A stretch of 61,491 nucleotides of DNA from Candidatus Falkowbacteria bacterium UBA2355 (GCA_002344425.1 DDTV01000037.1:1-61491), one strand, 5' to 3'; positions 32,275 through 41,920 are shown, counted from the first letter of the stretch. Numbers and translations: made by a program. The notes: a model not told the origin generated them from the sequence alone.

Positions 32275-33048
32275 ATGAAAGAAAATATTGCCCTTAGTTT
32301 GGGTTTAGACAGACCTATTATTGTCTTTGACCTTGAAACGACCGGATTAAGCGTCGTTAAGGACAGGATTGTTGAATTCGGTTATCTTAAGCATTCACCG
32401 GACGGTACGATAAGCAGCGAAACACTTTTATTAAATCCGGAATGCCCGATTCCTCCCGCCTCAACCGCCGTGCACGGCATAAGCGATGCCGATGTCGCCC
32501 AGTCGCCAACCTTTCAAAAAGAAGCGGCCAGGCTTTTTGAAATTTTCAAAGATTCATATTACAGCGGTTTCAATATCGCGCGTTATGATTTGCCATTGCT
32601 GAAACAGGAATTTTCTCGCGCCGGTTTTGATTTTCAATTTCGTCCCAATGACATTATTGACGCCAAAGTTATTTATCACGCGATGGAACCGCGAACCTTA
32701 TCGGCCGCCTATAAGCATTATTGCGGCAAAGAACATGCTGAAGCGCACGATGCCGCCGGCGATGTCGCGGCCACGGCCGAAATAATTGCCGAACAGATTA
32801 AGCGTTACGGCAAAGAAGAAATAAAACGCTTGCATGAAGAAACAATTCTTGACTTTGTCGACCTCGAAGGAAAGTTTTATCGACAGGACGGCAAAATTTA
32901 TTTTGCTTTTTCCAAATTCAAAGACCGAACCATCGATTCTGTGGCCGAAAGCGATCCGACATTTTTGCGCTGGCTCTTGCAAGCCGATTTTTCAGAAGAT
33001 ACTAAGAACGTAGTTCGGACTTTTCTCAAAAATTCGAACCTGAACTGA
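32275..33048 (+). CDS. DEDDh 3'-5' exonuclease (DnaQ-like)
   Basis: The 257-residue protein has a full DnaQ-type exonuclease domain (about 13-180): Exo I FDLETTG (Asp19, Glu21), the HGISDADV segment, Exo II SGFNIARYDLPLL, and Exo III AHDAAGDVAAT with the catalytic His and Asp. The C-terminal 75 residues (GKFYRQDGKIYFAFSKFKD, then FLRWLLQADF) form a small extra domain seen on other exonucleases of this sort. It could proofread DNA or trim nucleic acids; dnaE is not nearby. Leads the plus-strand run to tatD. Confidence 0.88.
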   Translation: MKENIALSLGLDRPIIVFDLETTGLSVVKDRIVEFGYLKHSPDGTISSETLLLNPECPIPPASTAVHGISDADVAQSPTFQKEAARLFEIFKDSYYSGFNIARYDLPLLKQEFSRAGFDFQFRPNDIIDAKVIYHAMEPRTLSAAYKHYCGKEHAEAHDAAGDVAATAEIIAEQIKRYGKEEIKRLHEETILDFVDLEGKFYRQDGKIYFAFSKFKDRTIDSVAESDPTFLRWLLQADFSEDTKNVVRTFLKNSNLN

Positions 33049-33049
33049 T

Positions 33050-33517
33050 ATGGATATTATTTCTCATGCCCTCTTGACCAACTTGGTTTTTAAAGATGCT
33101 CCGACTTCCCAGCGTCTGCTGGCCACGGCTTTCGGCATTCTGCCCGATTTAGTCGCCTTTGGCAGTATGTTCAACAGCGTTTTTTTGCGCAAGATTTTGT
33201 TTTTCAAAAAGCCTCCGCACTCGCTCTTTCCTCCTTATATAATGCGTTTGTATTTTATCTGCCACAGCTTGATTATTTGGTTAATTGTTTTTCTGCTGTT
33301 ATGGCTCTTTGGCTTTCAATGGTTGGCGATTGCCTTTTGCGGTTGGGGGCTGCATATTGTTATTGATATTTTTACGCACAGCCGACATTCTTTCCCAACT
33401 CATATTTTATGGCCTTTTTCCAACTTTTATTTTTCCGGAATCGGTTGGTCCAATAAATGGTTCATGGTTTTCAGTTATAGTTTGATTGCCTTTCTTTATT
33501 TAGTTTTTTATTTTTAA
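33050..33517 (+). CDS. YdjM-like membrane protein (predicted metal-dependent hydrolase)
   Basis: The 155-residue protein has about four hydrophobic helices and conserved His/Asp in membrane context: ISHALLTN at 4-11, GILPDLVAF near 29, CHSLIIW near 71, and GLHIVIDIFTHSRHSFP near 100. This spacing is typical of YdjM/DUF457-type membrane-bound hydrolases, whose substrates are largely unknown (phospholipids proposed). It starts 1 nt after the exonuclease stop and ends 4 nt before ruvB. Confidence 0.75.
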   Translation: MDIISHALLTNLVFKDAPTSQRLLATAFGILPDLVAFGSMFNSVFLRKILFFKKPPHSLFPPYIMRLYFICHSLIIWLIVFLLLWLFGFQWLAIAFCGWGLHIVIDIFTHSRHSFPTHILWPFSNFYFSGIGWSNKWFMVFSYSLIAFLYLVFYF

Positions 33518-33521
33518 ATCC

Positions 33522-34535
33522 ATGCCGCGTTTGATTGACCCAGAATTGGTTGAAAATAATTCCCAAGAGGAAGCTATTGTCGATGAGACATTGCGTCCTC
33601 AGAGTTTGGCCGAATATATCGGTCAGGCCGGAGTAAAAGCCAACCTTGATATTTTGATGAAGGCGGCCAAACAACGCAATGAAGCGATTGACCATGTTCT
33701 GCTTTACGGTGGACCGGGACTTGGCAAAACAACTTTGGCGCATGTTATTGCCAATGAGTTGGGCGCGTCTTTGCGTATTACTTCAGGGCCGGCTTTGGAA
33801 AAGCCGGGGGATTTGGCGGCGATTCTGACCAACCTTAATCCGGGCGATATATTGTTCATTGATGAAATCCATCGTTTGCCGCGCGCCGTTGAAGAGGTTT
33901 TATATCCGGCTATGGAAGATTTCGCCCTCGACATCGTTATCGGCAAAGGTCCGTCGGCTAAAATGTTGCGTATTGATTTGCCGCGTTTTACAATTATCGG
34001 AGCGACAACCCGAGTCAGCCTCTTATCGTCGCCTTTGCGCGATCGCTTCGGGGTATCGCATCATTTGGATTTTTATACTCTGGAAGATTTGGATAAAATT
34101 ATCCGGCGCAGCGCCAGAATTTTATCTGTTAAACTTGATGATGCCGCGACCGAGGCCTTAGCCTCACGCGCCCGGCGAACGCCGCGGCTCGCCAACCGTT
34201 TACTGCGCCGCGTGCGCGATTATTCGGAAGTAAAGGGCGACGGCGCATTGACCGGCGAACTGTGCAACTCGGCGCTTGATCTTTTGGAAATCGACCAACT
34301 CGGTCTTGATCGCGTTGACCGCAAAATTTTAGAAGTCATTATCGATAAATTTTCCGGCGGTCCGGTCGGCGTCGCGACCTTGGCGGCCGCTACGGGCGAA
34401 GATCTGGCGACGATTGAAGAAGTTTATGAACCTTATCTTTTGCAAATCGGCTTTCTTGATCGAACACCGCGCGGCCGTACGGCAACGCCGCACGCCTATA
34501 AGCATTTAGGCCGGGATTATCAACAAAAGTTTTAA
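33522..34535 (+). CDS. ruvB: Holliday junction branch migration helicase RuvB
   Basis: RuvB is the AAA+ motor of the RuvABC complex. The 337-residue length is typical. Seen: Walker A GGPGLGKT at 63-70, Walker B FIDEIHRL near 111, sensor GATTR near 161, arginine finger region RDRFG near 174, and the winged-helix C-terminus with GPVGVATLAAATGED and GFLDRTPRGR. ruvA and ruvC are not in the window. The start is 4 nt after the YdjM-like gene. Confidence 0.97.
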   Translation: MPRLIDPELVENNSQEEAIVDETLRPQSLAEYIGQAGVKANLDILMKAAKQRNEAIDHVLLYGGPGLGKTTLAHVIANELGASLRITSGPALEKPGDLAAILTNLNPGDILFIDEIHRLPRAVEEVLYPAMEDFALDIVIGKGPSAKMLRIDLPRFTIIGATTRVSLLSSPLRDRFGVSHHLDFYTLEDLDKIIRRSARILSVKLDDAATEALASRARRTPRLANRLLRRVRDYSEVKGDGALTGELCNSALDLLEIDQLGLDRVDRKILEVIIDKFSGGPVGVATLAAATGEDLATIEEVYEPYLLQIGFLDRTPRGRTATPHAYKHLGRDYQQKF

Positions 34536-34540
34536 ACCAT

Positions 34541-34825
34541 ATGACCTTTCCGCTAGTATATTTTCTTTACGCCTATTTTGTTTTTGCCGCTGTTTGGGCG
34601 GCCTTGAGCTTGGTGGGGCTTTATCATTTAATAAGTTACGGCAGCCGCATGTTCGGCAGTTTTTTCCTCGGCATAGTTTATTTGGCCGGGGTCATTGTCA
34701 TAGCTTATGTTTCTTACGGCTATCTTAATCAAATCGATTGGCAAAGCGAGATTTCGATTTTTGAGAATATCAATTTCTTAAATCTCAGTTCTTCTCCGTC
34801 CAACTCTTTCAATTCCTTCAAATAA
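34541..34825 (+). CDS. Small membrane protein, hypothetical
   Basis: The 94-residue protein has three hydrophobic segments (about 5-27, 29-35 joining 40-60) and a polar Ser/Asn/Phe tail (NFLNLSSSPSNSFNSF). No family recognised. It lies 5 nt after ruvB and 4 nt before the PH-domain gene and is certainly in the same transcript. Function unknown. Confidence 0.65.
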   Translation: MTFPLVYFLYAYFVFAAVWAALSLVGLYHLISYGSRMFGSFFLGIVYLAGVIVIAYVSYGYLNQIDWQSEISIFENINFLNLSSSPSNSFNSFK

Positions 34826-34829
34826 ACCT

Positions 34830-35378
34830 ATGTTATCAACCTATCGTTTGCCCGATGCCTTGCCCGGAGAAAGCGTTAAAACGGTCATTCATCGCGACGC
34901 TATCATAGCTATCAAGCGGGTCATTTTTTTCGCCCTGCTCTTGGCCTTGCCGATTGTCGTTATCGCCATGGTAAACATTTTATTTCCTTCCTTAATAGAA
35001 GTGGTTTGGGTTTGGCCGCTTCTCTTGCTGGCTTCGAGCGCCTATCTTTTGTTTATTTGGCTTTTATTCTTTTTCTCCTTGCTTGATTATTTTCTCGATG
35101 TCTGGGTCATTACCGACAGGCGAATCATAGATATTCGGCAGAACGGTTTTTTTTCGCGAGCGATTTCTGAAATGCATCTCAGCCGAGTTCAAGATGTTTC
35201 CAGCGAGACGCACGGTTTTTTCCCGACAGTCTTCAAGTACGGAAACGTAGTTGTGCAAACCGCCGGCGAACAAAACAAACTCTTTTTTGAAGAAGTCAAT
35301 CATCCCGAGCATATTCGCGACATGTTGATGCGTCTTGTCGCCGAGAAGCATGAAACCACTAAACAACAAGGGACATGA
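34830..35378 (+). CDS. Membrane protein with bacterial PH domain
   Basis: The 182-residue product has two membrane helices (about 30-53 and 57-85) followed by a bPH2/YdbS-like domain (about 88-165): DVWVITDRRIIDIRQNGFFSR and SRVQDVSSETHGFFPTVFKYGNVVV are close to the family pattern. Bacterial PH-domain membrane proteins are mostly uncharacterised. Its end overlaps the queA start by 4 nt (ATGA), implying translational coupling. Confidence 0.85.
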   Translation: MLSTYRLPDALPGESVKTVIHRDAIIAIKRVIFFALLLALPIVVIAMVNILFPSLIEVVWVWPLLLLASSAYLLFIWLLFFFSLLDYFLDVWVITDRRIIDIRQNGFFSRAISEMHLSRVQDVSSETHGFFPTVFKYGNVVVQTAGEQNKLFFEEVNHPEHIRDMLMRLVAEKHETTKQQGT

Positions 35379-36385
35379 AGCTGAGCGAAATAGACTATCA
35401 TTTGCCGCCGGAGCTGATTGCGCAAAGGCCGGCTCGGCCGCGCGACTCTGCGCGGCTTTTAGTTGTTCGGAAAAACACTAAAAAATTTGAACATAAATTA
35501 TTTTCTGATATCGCAGATTATTTGAAGCCCGGCGATGTTTTAGTTTTGAATAATTCTAAAGTCATACCCGCGCGCTTAATCGGCAAGAAATCTTCCGGCG
35601 GCAAGGTGGAAGTTCTATTGTCGCAAGCTTTAAAAGAGGGCTGGGAAGTCATCGGAAAAAACATTCCCGCCGCCGGAGAAAAAATTATTTTCAGCCAGTC
35701 ATTTTTTGCAACGGTGGTTTCTAAAAACATCCTGCGTTTTAATTGTTCGGGCAAATTATTCTGGTCACGCTTAAACCGCTACGGTTTGATTCCCTTGCCG
35801 CCGTATATAAAATCATCAGGTAAGAAATTGGATGCCGAGCGTTATCAAACGGTTTATGCCGATAACCGCGATCACGGCTCCGTCGCCGCGCCGACCGCCG
35901 GCCTGCATTTCACTCCGCGCTTGCTTAAAGAACTAAAAAAGAAAAAAATTACAATTCTTAACGTAACTCTGCATGTCGGCTTAGGAACTTTTCGGCCGAT
36001 TAAAACAGACAATATTAAAGAGCATATCATGCATCCGGAATGGGTGAGCGTCAGCCAAAAAACTTTTGACGAAATTACAAAAGCTAAATTAAAAAAGAAA
36101 AAGATCATTGCCGTCGGGACGACCTCGGTGCGCGCTTTAGAAAGCGCTTGGAAAAAGGCCAAGGGCAAAGCTTGGAGCGGTTCAACCGATATTTATATCT
36201 ATCCGCCCTACAAGTTCAAAGTTGTAGATTCCTTGATTACCAATTTTCATCTTCCGAAATCCACCCTCCTCTTGCTTGTCTCGGCCTTAGCGGGACATAA
36301 AACCATTATGGCGGCTTATAAAGAAGCGATTTCAAGACAATATCGTTTTTACAGTTATGGTGACGCAATGCTGATTAAGGATTGA
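35375..36385 (+). CDS. queA: tRNA preQ1 ribosyltransferase-isomerase QueA
   Basis: QueA transfers and rearranges ribose from S-adenosylmethionine onto preQ1-modified tRNA, making epoxyqueuosine. The 336 residues show LPPELIAQRPARPRDSARLL near 9-28, VLVLNNSKVIPARL near 54-67, GSVAAPTAGLHFT near 168, HVGLGTFRPI near 200 and a C-terminal ITNFHLPKSTLLLLVSALAG. Usual length is about 340-355. No other queuosine gene is in the window. It overlaps the PH-domain gene by 4 nt. Confidence 0.96.
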   Translation: MKLSEIDYHLPPELIAQRPARPRDSARLLVVRKNTKKFEHKLFSDIADYLKPGDVLVLNNSKVIPARLIGKKSSGGKVEVLLSQALKEGWEVIGKNIPAAGEKIIFSQSFFATVVSKNILRFNCSGKLFWSRLNRYGLIPLPPYIKSSGKKLDAERYQTVYADNRDHGSVAAPTAGLHFTPRLLKELKKKKITILNVTLHVGLGTFRPIKTDNIKEHIMHPEWVSVSQKTFDEITKAKLKKKKIIAVGTTSVRALESAWKKAKGKAWSGSTDIYIYPPYKFKVVDSLITNFHLPKSTLLLLVSALAGHKTIMAAYKEAISRQYRFYSYGDAMLIKD

Positions 36386-36422
36386 CTTTTCTTTAAAATT
36401 ATTGTAATTTTAAAGAACTTTT

Positions 36423-38390
36423 ATGAATATCAGCGAACTGGCGCGCATACTGAAAATAAACCCAAACGATCTTCGGGAACACCTCCCCAAGCTCGGTTTT
36501 GATATCGGCAAAAAGGCAATCAAGATTGATAATTTTACCGCCAATAAGATTATCCGCAACTGGGGGACCTTGTCCCGCCGCATCCCGAAAGAAACAATCG
36601 ATGCCGGTCGTGCCGCTCTGGTTGTTAAGCCGGCGGTTGATAAGGCCAGCGTTCCGGCCTTTATCACCGTCAAAGATTTTGCCGCGCTTTTGAAACTGCC
36701 TTTGAACCGTCTGTTGAGCGAATTGATGAAGAATAATGTTTTCACTTCTTTGAATGAAAAAATCGATTTTGAAACCGCCGCAATTATCGGCGCCGATCTC
36801 GGTGTTGAAATTTCTTTACTTGATGAAAAAACCAGCGAAGAGGCGGCCGCTTCAGCGCAAGACAAGATTAAAGCGACATTGTCGCAAGGCGATGCGAGCG
36901 CTCAAGCTTCCCGCCCACCGGTAGTGGTTATTATGGGACACGTCGATCACGGTAAAACTAAATTATTGGATACGATTCGACATAGCAATGTCGTCGACAC
37001 CGAAGCCGGCGGTATTACACAGCATATAGGAGCATATCAAATTACGCATAATGACAAAGCTGTAACCTTTATCGATACGCCGGGACACGAAGCTTTCACC
37101 GCGATGCGCAACCGCGGCGCGAAAGTTGCCGATATCGCCGTTTTGGTTGTCGCGGCCGATGACGGCGTAAAACCCCAAACGGTTGAAGCCTATCGTATTA
37201 TCGAGGCGGCCAAACTTCCTTTTATCGTCGCTATTAACAAAATCGACAAGCCCGAAGCAAACTTGGACAAAGTAAAGCAGGAATTGTCTTCGCAACTGAA
37301 TATCATTCCCGAAGATTGGGGCGGCAAGATAGTTTGCGTTCCCTTGTCGGCTAAAACCGGCGATGGCGTCAAAGAATTGCTCGATATGATTTTATTGGTT
37401 TCCGATGTTGTGGCCGAGGGCTTAAAGGCCGATCCAAAATTACCGGCGGTCGGAACCATCATTGAATCCCGTCTTGATAAAGGCGAGGGCCCAATCGCTA
37501 CGGTCTTGGTTCAAAACGGAACTTTGCGAGTTGGTGATCCGATTTCTTTCAATGGTTTGGCCTGCGGTAAAGTCCGTTCCCTTAAGGACCATACCGGTTC
37601 GATTGTCAGCCAGGCGATTCCGGGCATGCCGGTAAAATTAAACGGTTTGAAGTTTGTTCCCGAGGTCGGCGACGTTCTCGAAGTCGGCGAAGGCGAAAGA
37701 GTCAAACAAAAAGGCCGTTCACTTTCCAATCAAAGCGCCAATGCGGCTAATGACAACAATGAAAATTCCGACGGACCGGTTATCAATTTGATTGTTAAGA
37801 GCGATACTCTCGGTTCGGGTGAAGCGATTGAAAATTCTTTGTCGAAAATCGACAGCCAGGGCGTTCGCGTCAATATTATCTCCAAGGGTTTGGGCAATAT
37901 CAGTGAAGGCGATATTGTCCGCGCTGAAACCAATAACGCCATGCTGGTCGGTTTTAATGTTCGAATCGCTCCGAGCGCCGAAGAATTGGCGCGCGACAAA
38001 GGCATTACCGTCGCTTTGTATAAGGTTATTTATGACTTGATCAACGACATCAAGGTTAAAATTCAAGAGCTTGTCAAACCGGAAATTGAAAGAGTTGATC
38101 TCGGCCGGCTTAAGGTCGCGGCGGTTTTCCGCACTGAAGCCAAGGTCCAGATTCTCGGCGGCCGCGTCCTTGACGGCGTTATCAAGGTCAATACTAAGCT
38201 AGAAGTAAAGCGCGGCGAGGAAATAATTTCTACCGGCAACTTGGCGAGCTTGCAGGCCGGCAAACAAGACGTTCCCTCGGTTGAAACTAATCAAGAGTGC
38301 GGTTTGCGTTTTGAAGGCGCTCCAGTCGTCGAAGTCGGCGATATTTTGTTGTGCTATGAAGAAAAGCAAACTATTAAAAAAGTAGGTTAA
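36423..38390 (+). CDS. infB: Translation initiation factor IF-2 (short form)
   Basis: IF-2 is the GTPase that brings initiator tRNA to the 30S subunit. At 655 residues it is shorter than in E. coli (890) because the N-terminal region is reduced to about 165 residues with IF2_N-like helical segments. The G domain has G1 GHVDHGKT near 175, G3 DTPGHE and G4 NKID, followed by domains II to IV (GLGNISEGDIVRAE near 485). With rbfA and nrnA directly downstream this is the common infB-rbfA-nrnA cluster. The ATG follows AT-rich sequence with no Shine-Dalgarno. Confidence 0.97.
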   Translation: MNISELARILKINPNDLREHLPKLGFDIGKKAIKIDNFTANKIIRNWGTLSRRIPKETIDAGRAALVVKPAVDKASVPAFITVKDFAALLKLPLNRLLSELMKNNVFTSLNEKIDFETAAIIGADLGVEISLLDEKTSEEAAASAQDKIKATLSQGDASAQASRPPVVVIMGHVDHGKTKLLDTIRHSNVVDTEAGGITQHIGAYQITHNDKAVTFIDTPGHEAFTAMRNRGAKVADIAVLVVAADDGVKPQTVEAYRIIEAAKLPFIVAINKIDKPEANLDKVKQELSSQLNIIPEDWGGKIVCVPLSAKTGDGVKELLDMILLVSDVVAEGLKADPKLPAVGTIIESRLDKGEGPIATVLVQNGTLRVGDPISFNGLACGKVRSLKDHTGSIVSQAIPGMPVKLNGLKFVPEVGDVLEVGEGERVKQKGRSLSNQSANAANDNNENSDGPVINLIVKSDTLGSGEAIENSLSKIDSQGVRVNIISKGLGNISEGDIVRAETNNAMLVGFNVRIAPSAEELARDKGITVALYKVIYDLINDIKVKIQELVKPEIERVDLGRLKVAAVFRTEAKVQILGGRVLDGVIKVNTKLEVKRGEEIISTGNLASLQAGKQDVPSVETNQECGLRFEGAPVVEVGDILLCYEEKQTIKKVG

Positions 38391-38391
38391 T

Positions 38392-38718
38392 ATGTCACGC
38401 GTCGATCAAATCAACAGTCTCTTGCGCCAGGAATTGGCGCTTTCTTTAAATCGTCAACTCGACTTGCCCGGAGCGCTCGTAACGGTCAGCGAAGTGCGTT
38501 GTTCGCCGGATTTGCACGAAGCAAAAGTTTTCGTTTCGGTTTTACCTGAGCGTTTAGCCGGAACGGCTTTGGAAAAATTGCGTCATATATCGGGTGAGCT
38601 GGCGCATGATTTGCGCAAACGTTTAAAATTCCATCATATGCCGATTTTCGTCTGGCACTTTGATCAGGGTCCTTCGAATGTTACGGCGATTGATAATCTT
38701 CTCAAAGATCCTTCATGA
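38392..38718 (+). CDS. rbfA: Ribosome-binding factor A
   Basis: RbfA is a small KH-fold protein that helps mature the 16S 5' end. The 108 residues match the family: RVDQINSLLRQELALSL at 3-19, VTVSEVRCSPDLHEAKVFVSV near 30-50, and LAHDLRKRLKFHHMPIFVWHFD near 71-92. The start is 1 nt after infB and the end overlaps the DHH gene by 4 nt. The position after infB is conserved in bacteria. Confidence 0.93.
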   Translation: MSRVDQINSLLRQELALSLNRQLDLPGALVTVSEVRCSPDLHEAKVFVSVLPERLAGTALEKLRHISGELAHDLRKRLKFHHMPIFVWHFDQGPSNVTAIDNLLKDPS

Positions 38719-39692
38719 GCGATTCCACAGCAGTCATTTATCAGCAAGTTATCGACCGTCTCAAGGCGGCCGAACGTGTTTTAGCGGTTACGCACATTAA
38801 TCCGGATGGCGATGCCTTGGGTTCACTCGGTTTTTTCGGAGAACTGCTTGCTAGCTTTGGCAAGGTTGCGACGCTTTATTGTGCCGGCCCTCTGCCTAAG
38901 AGCCTTGAATTCTTACCCGGCTTTTCAAATATAATTACCGATAAAAATTCCCTGTCGATGGCCGACTTTGATCTTATAGTCAGCTTGGATTGCGGTTCGG
39001 TCAGCCGCACAAATTTAGCCAAAGAAATCGCCAATCGTTCAAAGCAACAATTTTTTATTGAGATCGACCATCATCCTTCCTTGGAAGGAGCCTCTGATTT
39101 GGAATTGCGTTTGACCGAAGCCGCTTCGACCACTGAAATTTTGTTTCGACTCGCGGCCGCGGCCGATTTAAAAGTCAGTCCGACCATGGCACAGGCATTG
39201 TTGACGGGCATTATTACCGATACGGCGAATTTCATCCATCCGACGGCGACGCCGGATACTTTGGCGGCGGCTTCTTCGATTTTGAGCCAAGGCGCGAATT
39301 TGTCCCGCTTAAGCGATCAAACAATGCGCACCAAAACTCTCGGCTCTTTGAAGCTTTGGGGAATCGCCTTGTCTCGCTTACAACTTAATCCGCGCTATAA
39401 TTTGGCCTTTACGGTTTTAAACGAAGATGATTTGAAAAATTCCGGCGCGGATTATGACAGTATTCAAGGTATTGCCGGTTTTATTTCAAGCATCAAAGAA
39501 GCGGCCGTCAGTTTGATTCTGCGCAATGAGAACGGAATGGTTTGGGGAAGTTTGCGTACGTCTCGGGATGATATTGATTTGAATCGTCTAGCTCGGGCCT
39601 TGGGCGGCGGCGGGCATCGCCGCGCTTCGGGCTTTAATTTGCCCGGTCGGCTAGTTTGCGAAAACGGACACTGGAGCGTAGAATATAAATAA
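38715..39692 (+). CDS. nrnA: DHH-family phosphoesterase (NrnA-like oligoribonuclease/pAp phosphatase)
   Basis: NrnA-type enzymes degrade short RNA oligonucleotides and pAp. The 325 residues contain the DHH domain motifs HINPDGDALGS near 25-35, SLDCGS near 95, and DHHPS near 119, and a C-terminal DHHA1 domain ending GGGGHRRASGF near 300. All metal-binding Asp and His residues appear intact. Overlap with rbfA (ATGA) suggests coupled translation. Nearby RNase J, Y and PNPase make an end-step RNA-decay role sensible. Confidence 0.9.
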   Translation: MSDSTAVIYQQVIDRLKAAERVLAVTHINPDGDALGSLGFFGELLASFGKVATLYCAGPLPKSLEFLPGFSNIITDKNSLSMADFDLIVSLDCGSVSRTNLAKEIANRSKQQFFIEIDHHPSLEGASDLELRLTEAASTTEILFRLAAAADLKVSPTMAQALLTGIITDTANFIHPTATPDTLAAASSILSQGANLSRLSDQTMRTKTLGSLKLWGIALSRLQLNPRYNLAFTVLNEDDLKNSGADYDSIQGIAGFISSIKEAAVSLILRNENGMVWGSLRTSRDDIDLNRLARALGGGGHRRASGFNLPGRLVCENGHWSVEYK

Positions 39693-39696
39693 CCTT

Positions 39697-41400
39697 ATGT
39701 CTGCTTCAATTCTCCATAAACCTCAAGAAACGCCTTTATTAACGGTCAGTCCGGGCGCAAAAAAGATTTTCAAGGCCATGTATCGCGAGCAAAGCGGAGC
39801 CTCGGCCGTTCTTGATGATTCAGTCTCGCGTTTGGCGGTTTCGGATTTGATTTCGAAAATGTCTTTTTATTATGAAAAGATCCGCAACGCCGTACATTAT
39901 CGAGAAGAACATCTTCTACGCAAGGACGCTATCGCCCGCATCATTAAGCGACAACTTTTAATAGAAAGTCCAATCAAACTTAACGGAACGGACGTCAATG
40001 AGACTGCTCGCCATCTTTTGGTGGAGTTGATTCGCGCCGGCTATTTGCCGAATAATACTTTGCCGGAAACCAAGATTGGCGAAGTCGCCGGGATAATCGA
40101 AAAGTATTTGCTTTTGCGCCGTTTGGCGACCAGCGAAGCCGCTTCCAGCGTTAATTTTTTCGGCGCCGCCGCTAGCGGAGCGGAATTTTCAGGTCGTATC
40201 GACTTGACCAATTGGTTGGTTGGTTTGGCCGCGGCCGAAATAGAAGAATTGATTAGTCCGGACGAAGTTTCCACTACTTTGGTATCGGTGATGTACGCTT
40301 TGCTGGAAAAACGTTTGGAGTTGCCGCCTTCAATGTCGGCTTACGAGCGTGAATTGCCGATCCAGCTTTATCTCTCAATCCATCGTCATCTCATGAAATA
40401 CGATGATGAAATGTTGTCGTTGATTTTAATGCGTTATTTCCACGGTGAATGGAAGAGCGCCGATTTGGAAACAATCAAGCGCATCTCCAAGAATATTACC
40501 GCCTTGCACAAATTAATTCGAGAAGAGCTTGCCCATCCTTTGTTAAGCCCTTTGAGCCGAGTTGTCGGCGGCTATACGGTTTACTTTAATATTCTCAAAG
40601 AGGTTGTCTCGGAGGATCCGGTTATTGTTTATGATGAATTTTTCGATGATCCCAAAGCTTTTCCGCGCCGTATCAAACAGGCCTGCGCTCGGCGCTATGC
40701 CAGCGCCAAAACAAAATTATGGCGTTCTGCCTGGCGCAGTATCATTTATATACTTTTGACAAAGTCCATTTTTGCCGTGCTTTTGGAAATTCCGGCCGCC
40801 AATCTCTTTGGTGAGATTATCAACCCGGCTATTTTGGCGATTAACATTTCCATGCCGGCCGTTCTGCTCTTCTTTGCCGTTGCGGTGACCCGTTTGCCGG
40901 GCGAAGACAATACCAAGCGTATCATCGCCGGCATTGAAGAAATTGTCTTTAATGAAAAACAGAAAACCGAACCGATAGTTTTGCGCAAAGCCATTGGCCG
41001 CAACAAGGTGATGAATTTCATCTTCGGCTTAATTTATACCATTACCTTCTTCATTTCTTTCGGAGCAATCGTTTGGTTGTTGGAAGCGGTTAACTTCAGC
41101 TGGGTTTCGACCGTTATTTTCCTCTTCTTCCTGGCCTTTGTCAGTTTTTTCATTATTCGCATCCGCCGCGGCGCCAAAGAATGGATTGTTGTTGAATCGC
41201 GCGATACAATTTTCCGCTTTATTCTTGATTTCTTTTCGACCCCGATAGTCGCCACCGGCAAATGGCTCAGCACTAAATTTTCCCGTATCAATGTTTTTGT
41301 TTTCGTCTTGGATTTCATTATCGAGGCGCCTTTCAAAATTTTTGTTGAAATCGCCGAGGAGTGGACCAAATATGTTCGTGAAAGAAAAGAGCAAATTTAA
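39697..41400 (+). CDS. Large membrane protein of unknown family
   Basis: The 567-residue product is not one I recognise. Residues 1-345 are soluble, mostly helical and charged, with a run of conserved-looking segments (SKMSFYYEKIRNAVHYREEH near 53, LPIQLYLSIHRHLMKYDDE near 215). Four membrane helices follow at about 345-365, 375-395, 440-465 and 470-490, then a basic segment and an amphipathic C-terminus. It starts 4 nt after nrnA and ends 3 nt before CvpA, so it is firmly in the operon. The topology suggests a large cytoplasmic domain on a membrane base. Confidence 0.7.
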   Translation: MSASILHKPQETPLLTVSPGAKKIFKAMYREQSGASAVLDDSVSRLAVSDLISKMSFYYEKIRNAVHYREEHLLRKDAIARIIKRQLLIESPIKLNGTDVNETARHLLVELIRAGYLPNNTLPETKIGEVAGIIEKYLLLRRLATSEAASSVNFFGAAASGAEFSGRIDLTNWLVGLAAAEIEELISPDEVSTTLVSVMYALLEKRLELPPSMSAYERELPIQLYLSIHRHLMKYDDEMLSLILMRYFHGEWKSADLETIKRISKNITALHKLIREELAHPLLSPLSRVVGGYTVYFNILKEVVSEDPVIVYDEFFDDPKAFPRRIKQACARRYASAKTKLWRSAWRSIIYILLTKSIFAVLLEIPAANLFGEIINPAILAINISMPAVLLFFAVAVTRLPGEDNTKRIIAGIEEIVFNEKQKTEPIVLRKAIGRNKVMNFIFGLIYTITFFISFGAIVWLLEAVNFSWVSTVIFLFFLAFVSFFIIRIRRGAKEWIVVESRDTIFRFILDFFSTPIVATGKWLSTKFSRINVFVFVLDFIIEAPFKIFVEIAEEWTKYVRERKEQI

Positions 41401-41403
41401 ATT

Positions 41404-41919
41404 ATGTCTTGGTTTGATATAACAATCATTATTATCTTGGCCGGTTTTGCCTGGTATGGTTTTTTCTTCGGCTTAATCCGCGTTATCGGCGATTTAATCG
41501 GCTTGATTGTCGGCGCCTATGTCGCCTCTAAAATTTATCTGCCGGTTTTCGAATATCTCGACCGCTTTTTGCCCGGTTCTCCGGAGATTGGGAAAATCAT
41601 TGTTTTTATACTGTGCTTTTCGATTATCAGCCGTTTGATTAGTTGGTTGGTTACTTTGCTGGAACAGGTTTTCAATCTTATTTCTATCATTCCCTTCCTG
41701 AAGACGGTTAATCGTTTGCTTGGTTTGGCCTTTGGTTTGATAGAGGGAATTTTATCGCTTGGTATTGCGGCTTATATTTTAACCAAACATGCCCCGGCCG
41801 CCTTTCCTTTGGCCAATTGGATTGAGGGTTCGACCGTTGCCCCTTGGCTGGTAAAAGCTTCAAAAATTTTAGCGCCTTTCTTGCCGGAGATTTTCGGACG
41901 ACTCCAATCTTTTATCTGA
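41404..41919 (+). CDS. CvpA-family membrane protein
   Basis: The 171-residue protein has four hydrophobic helices (about 5-25, 28-48, 62-82, 97-125) with the CvpA pattern: FDITIIIILAGFAWYGFFFG at the N-terminus, then GLIRVIGDLIGLIVG, and FLKTVNRLLGLAFGLIEG in the middle. CvpA was named for colicin V production; in most bacteria its role is unclear and linked to envelope integrity. It lies 1 nt before tatD. Confidence 0.85.
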   Translation: MSWFDITIIIILAGFAWYGFFFGLIRVIGDLIGLIVGAYVASKIYLPVFEYLDRFLPGSPEIGKIIVFILCFSIISRLISWLVTLLEQVFNLISIIPFLKTVNRLLGLAFGLIEGILSLGIAAYILTKHAPAAFPLANWIEGSTVAPWLVKASKILAPFLPEIFGRLQSFI

Positions 41920-41920
41920 T

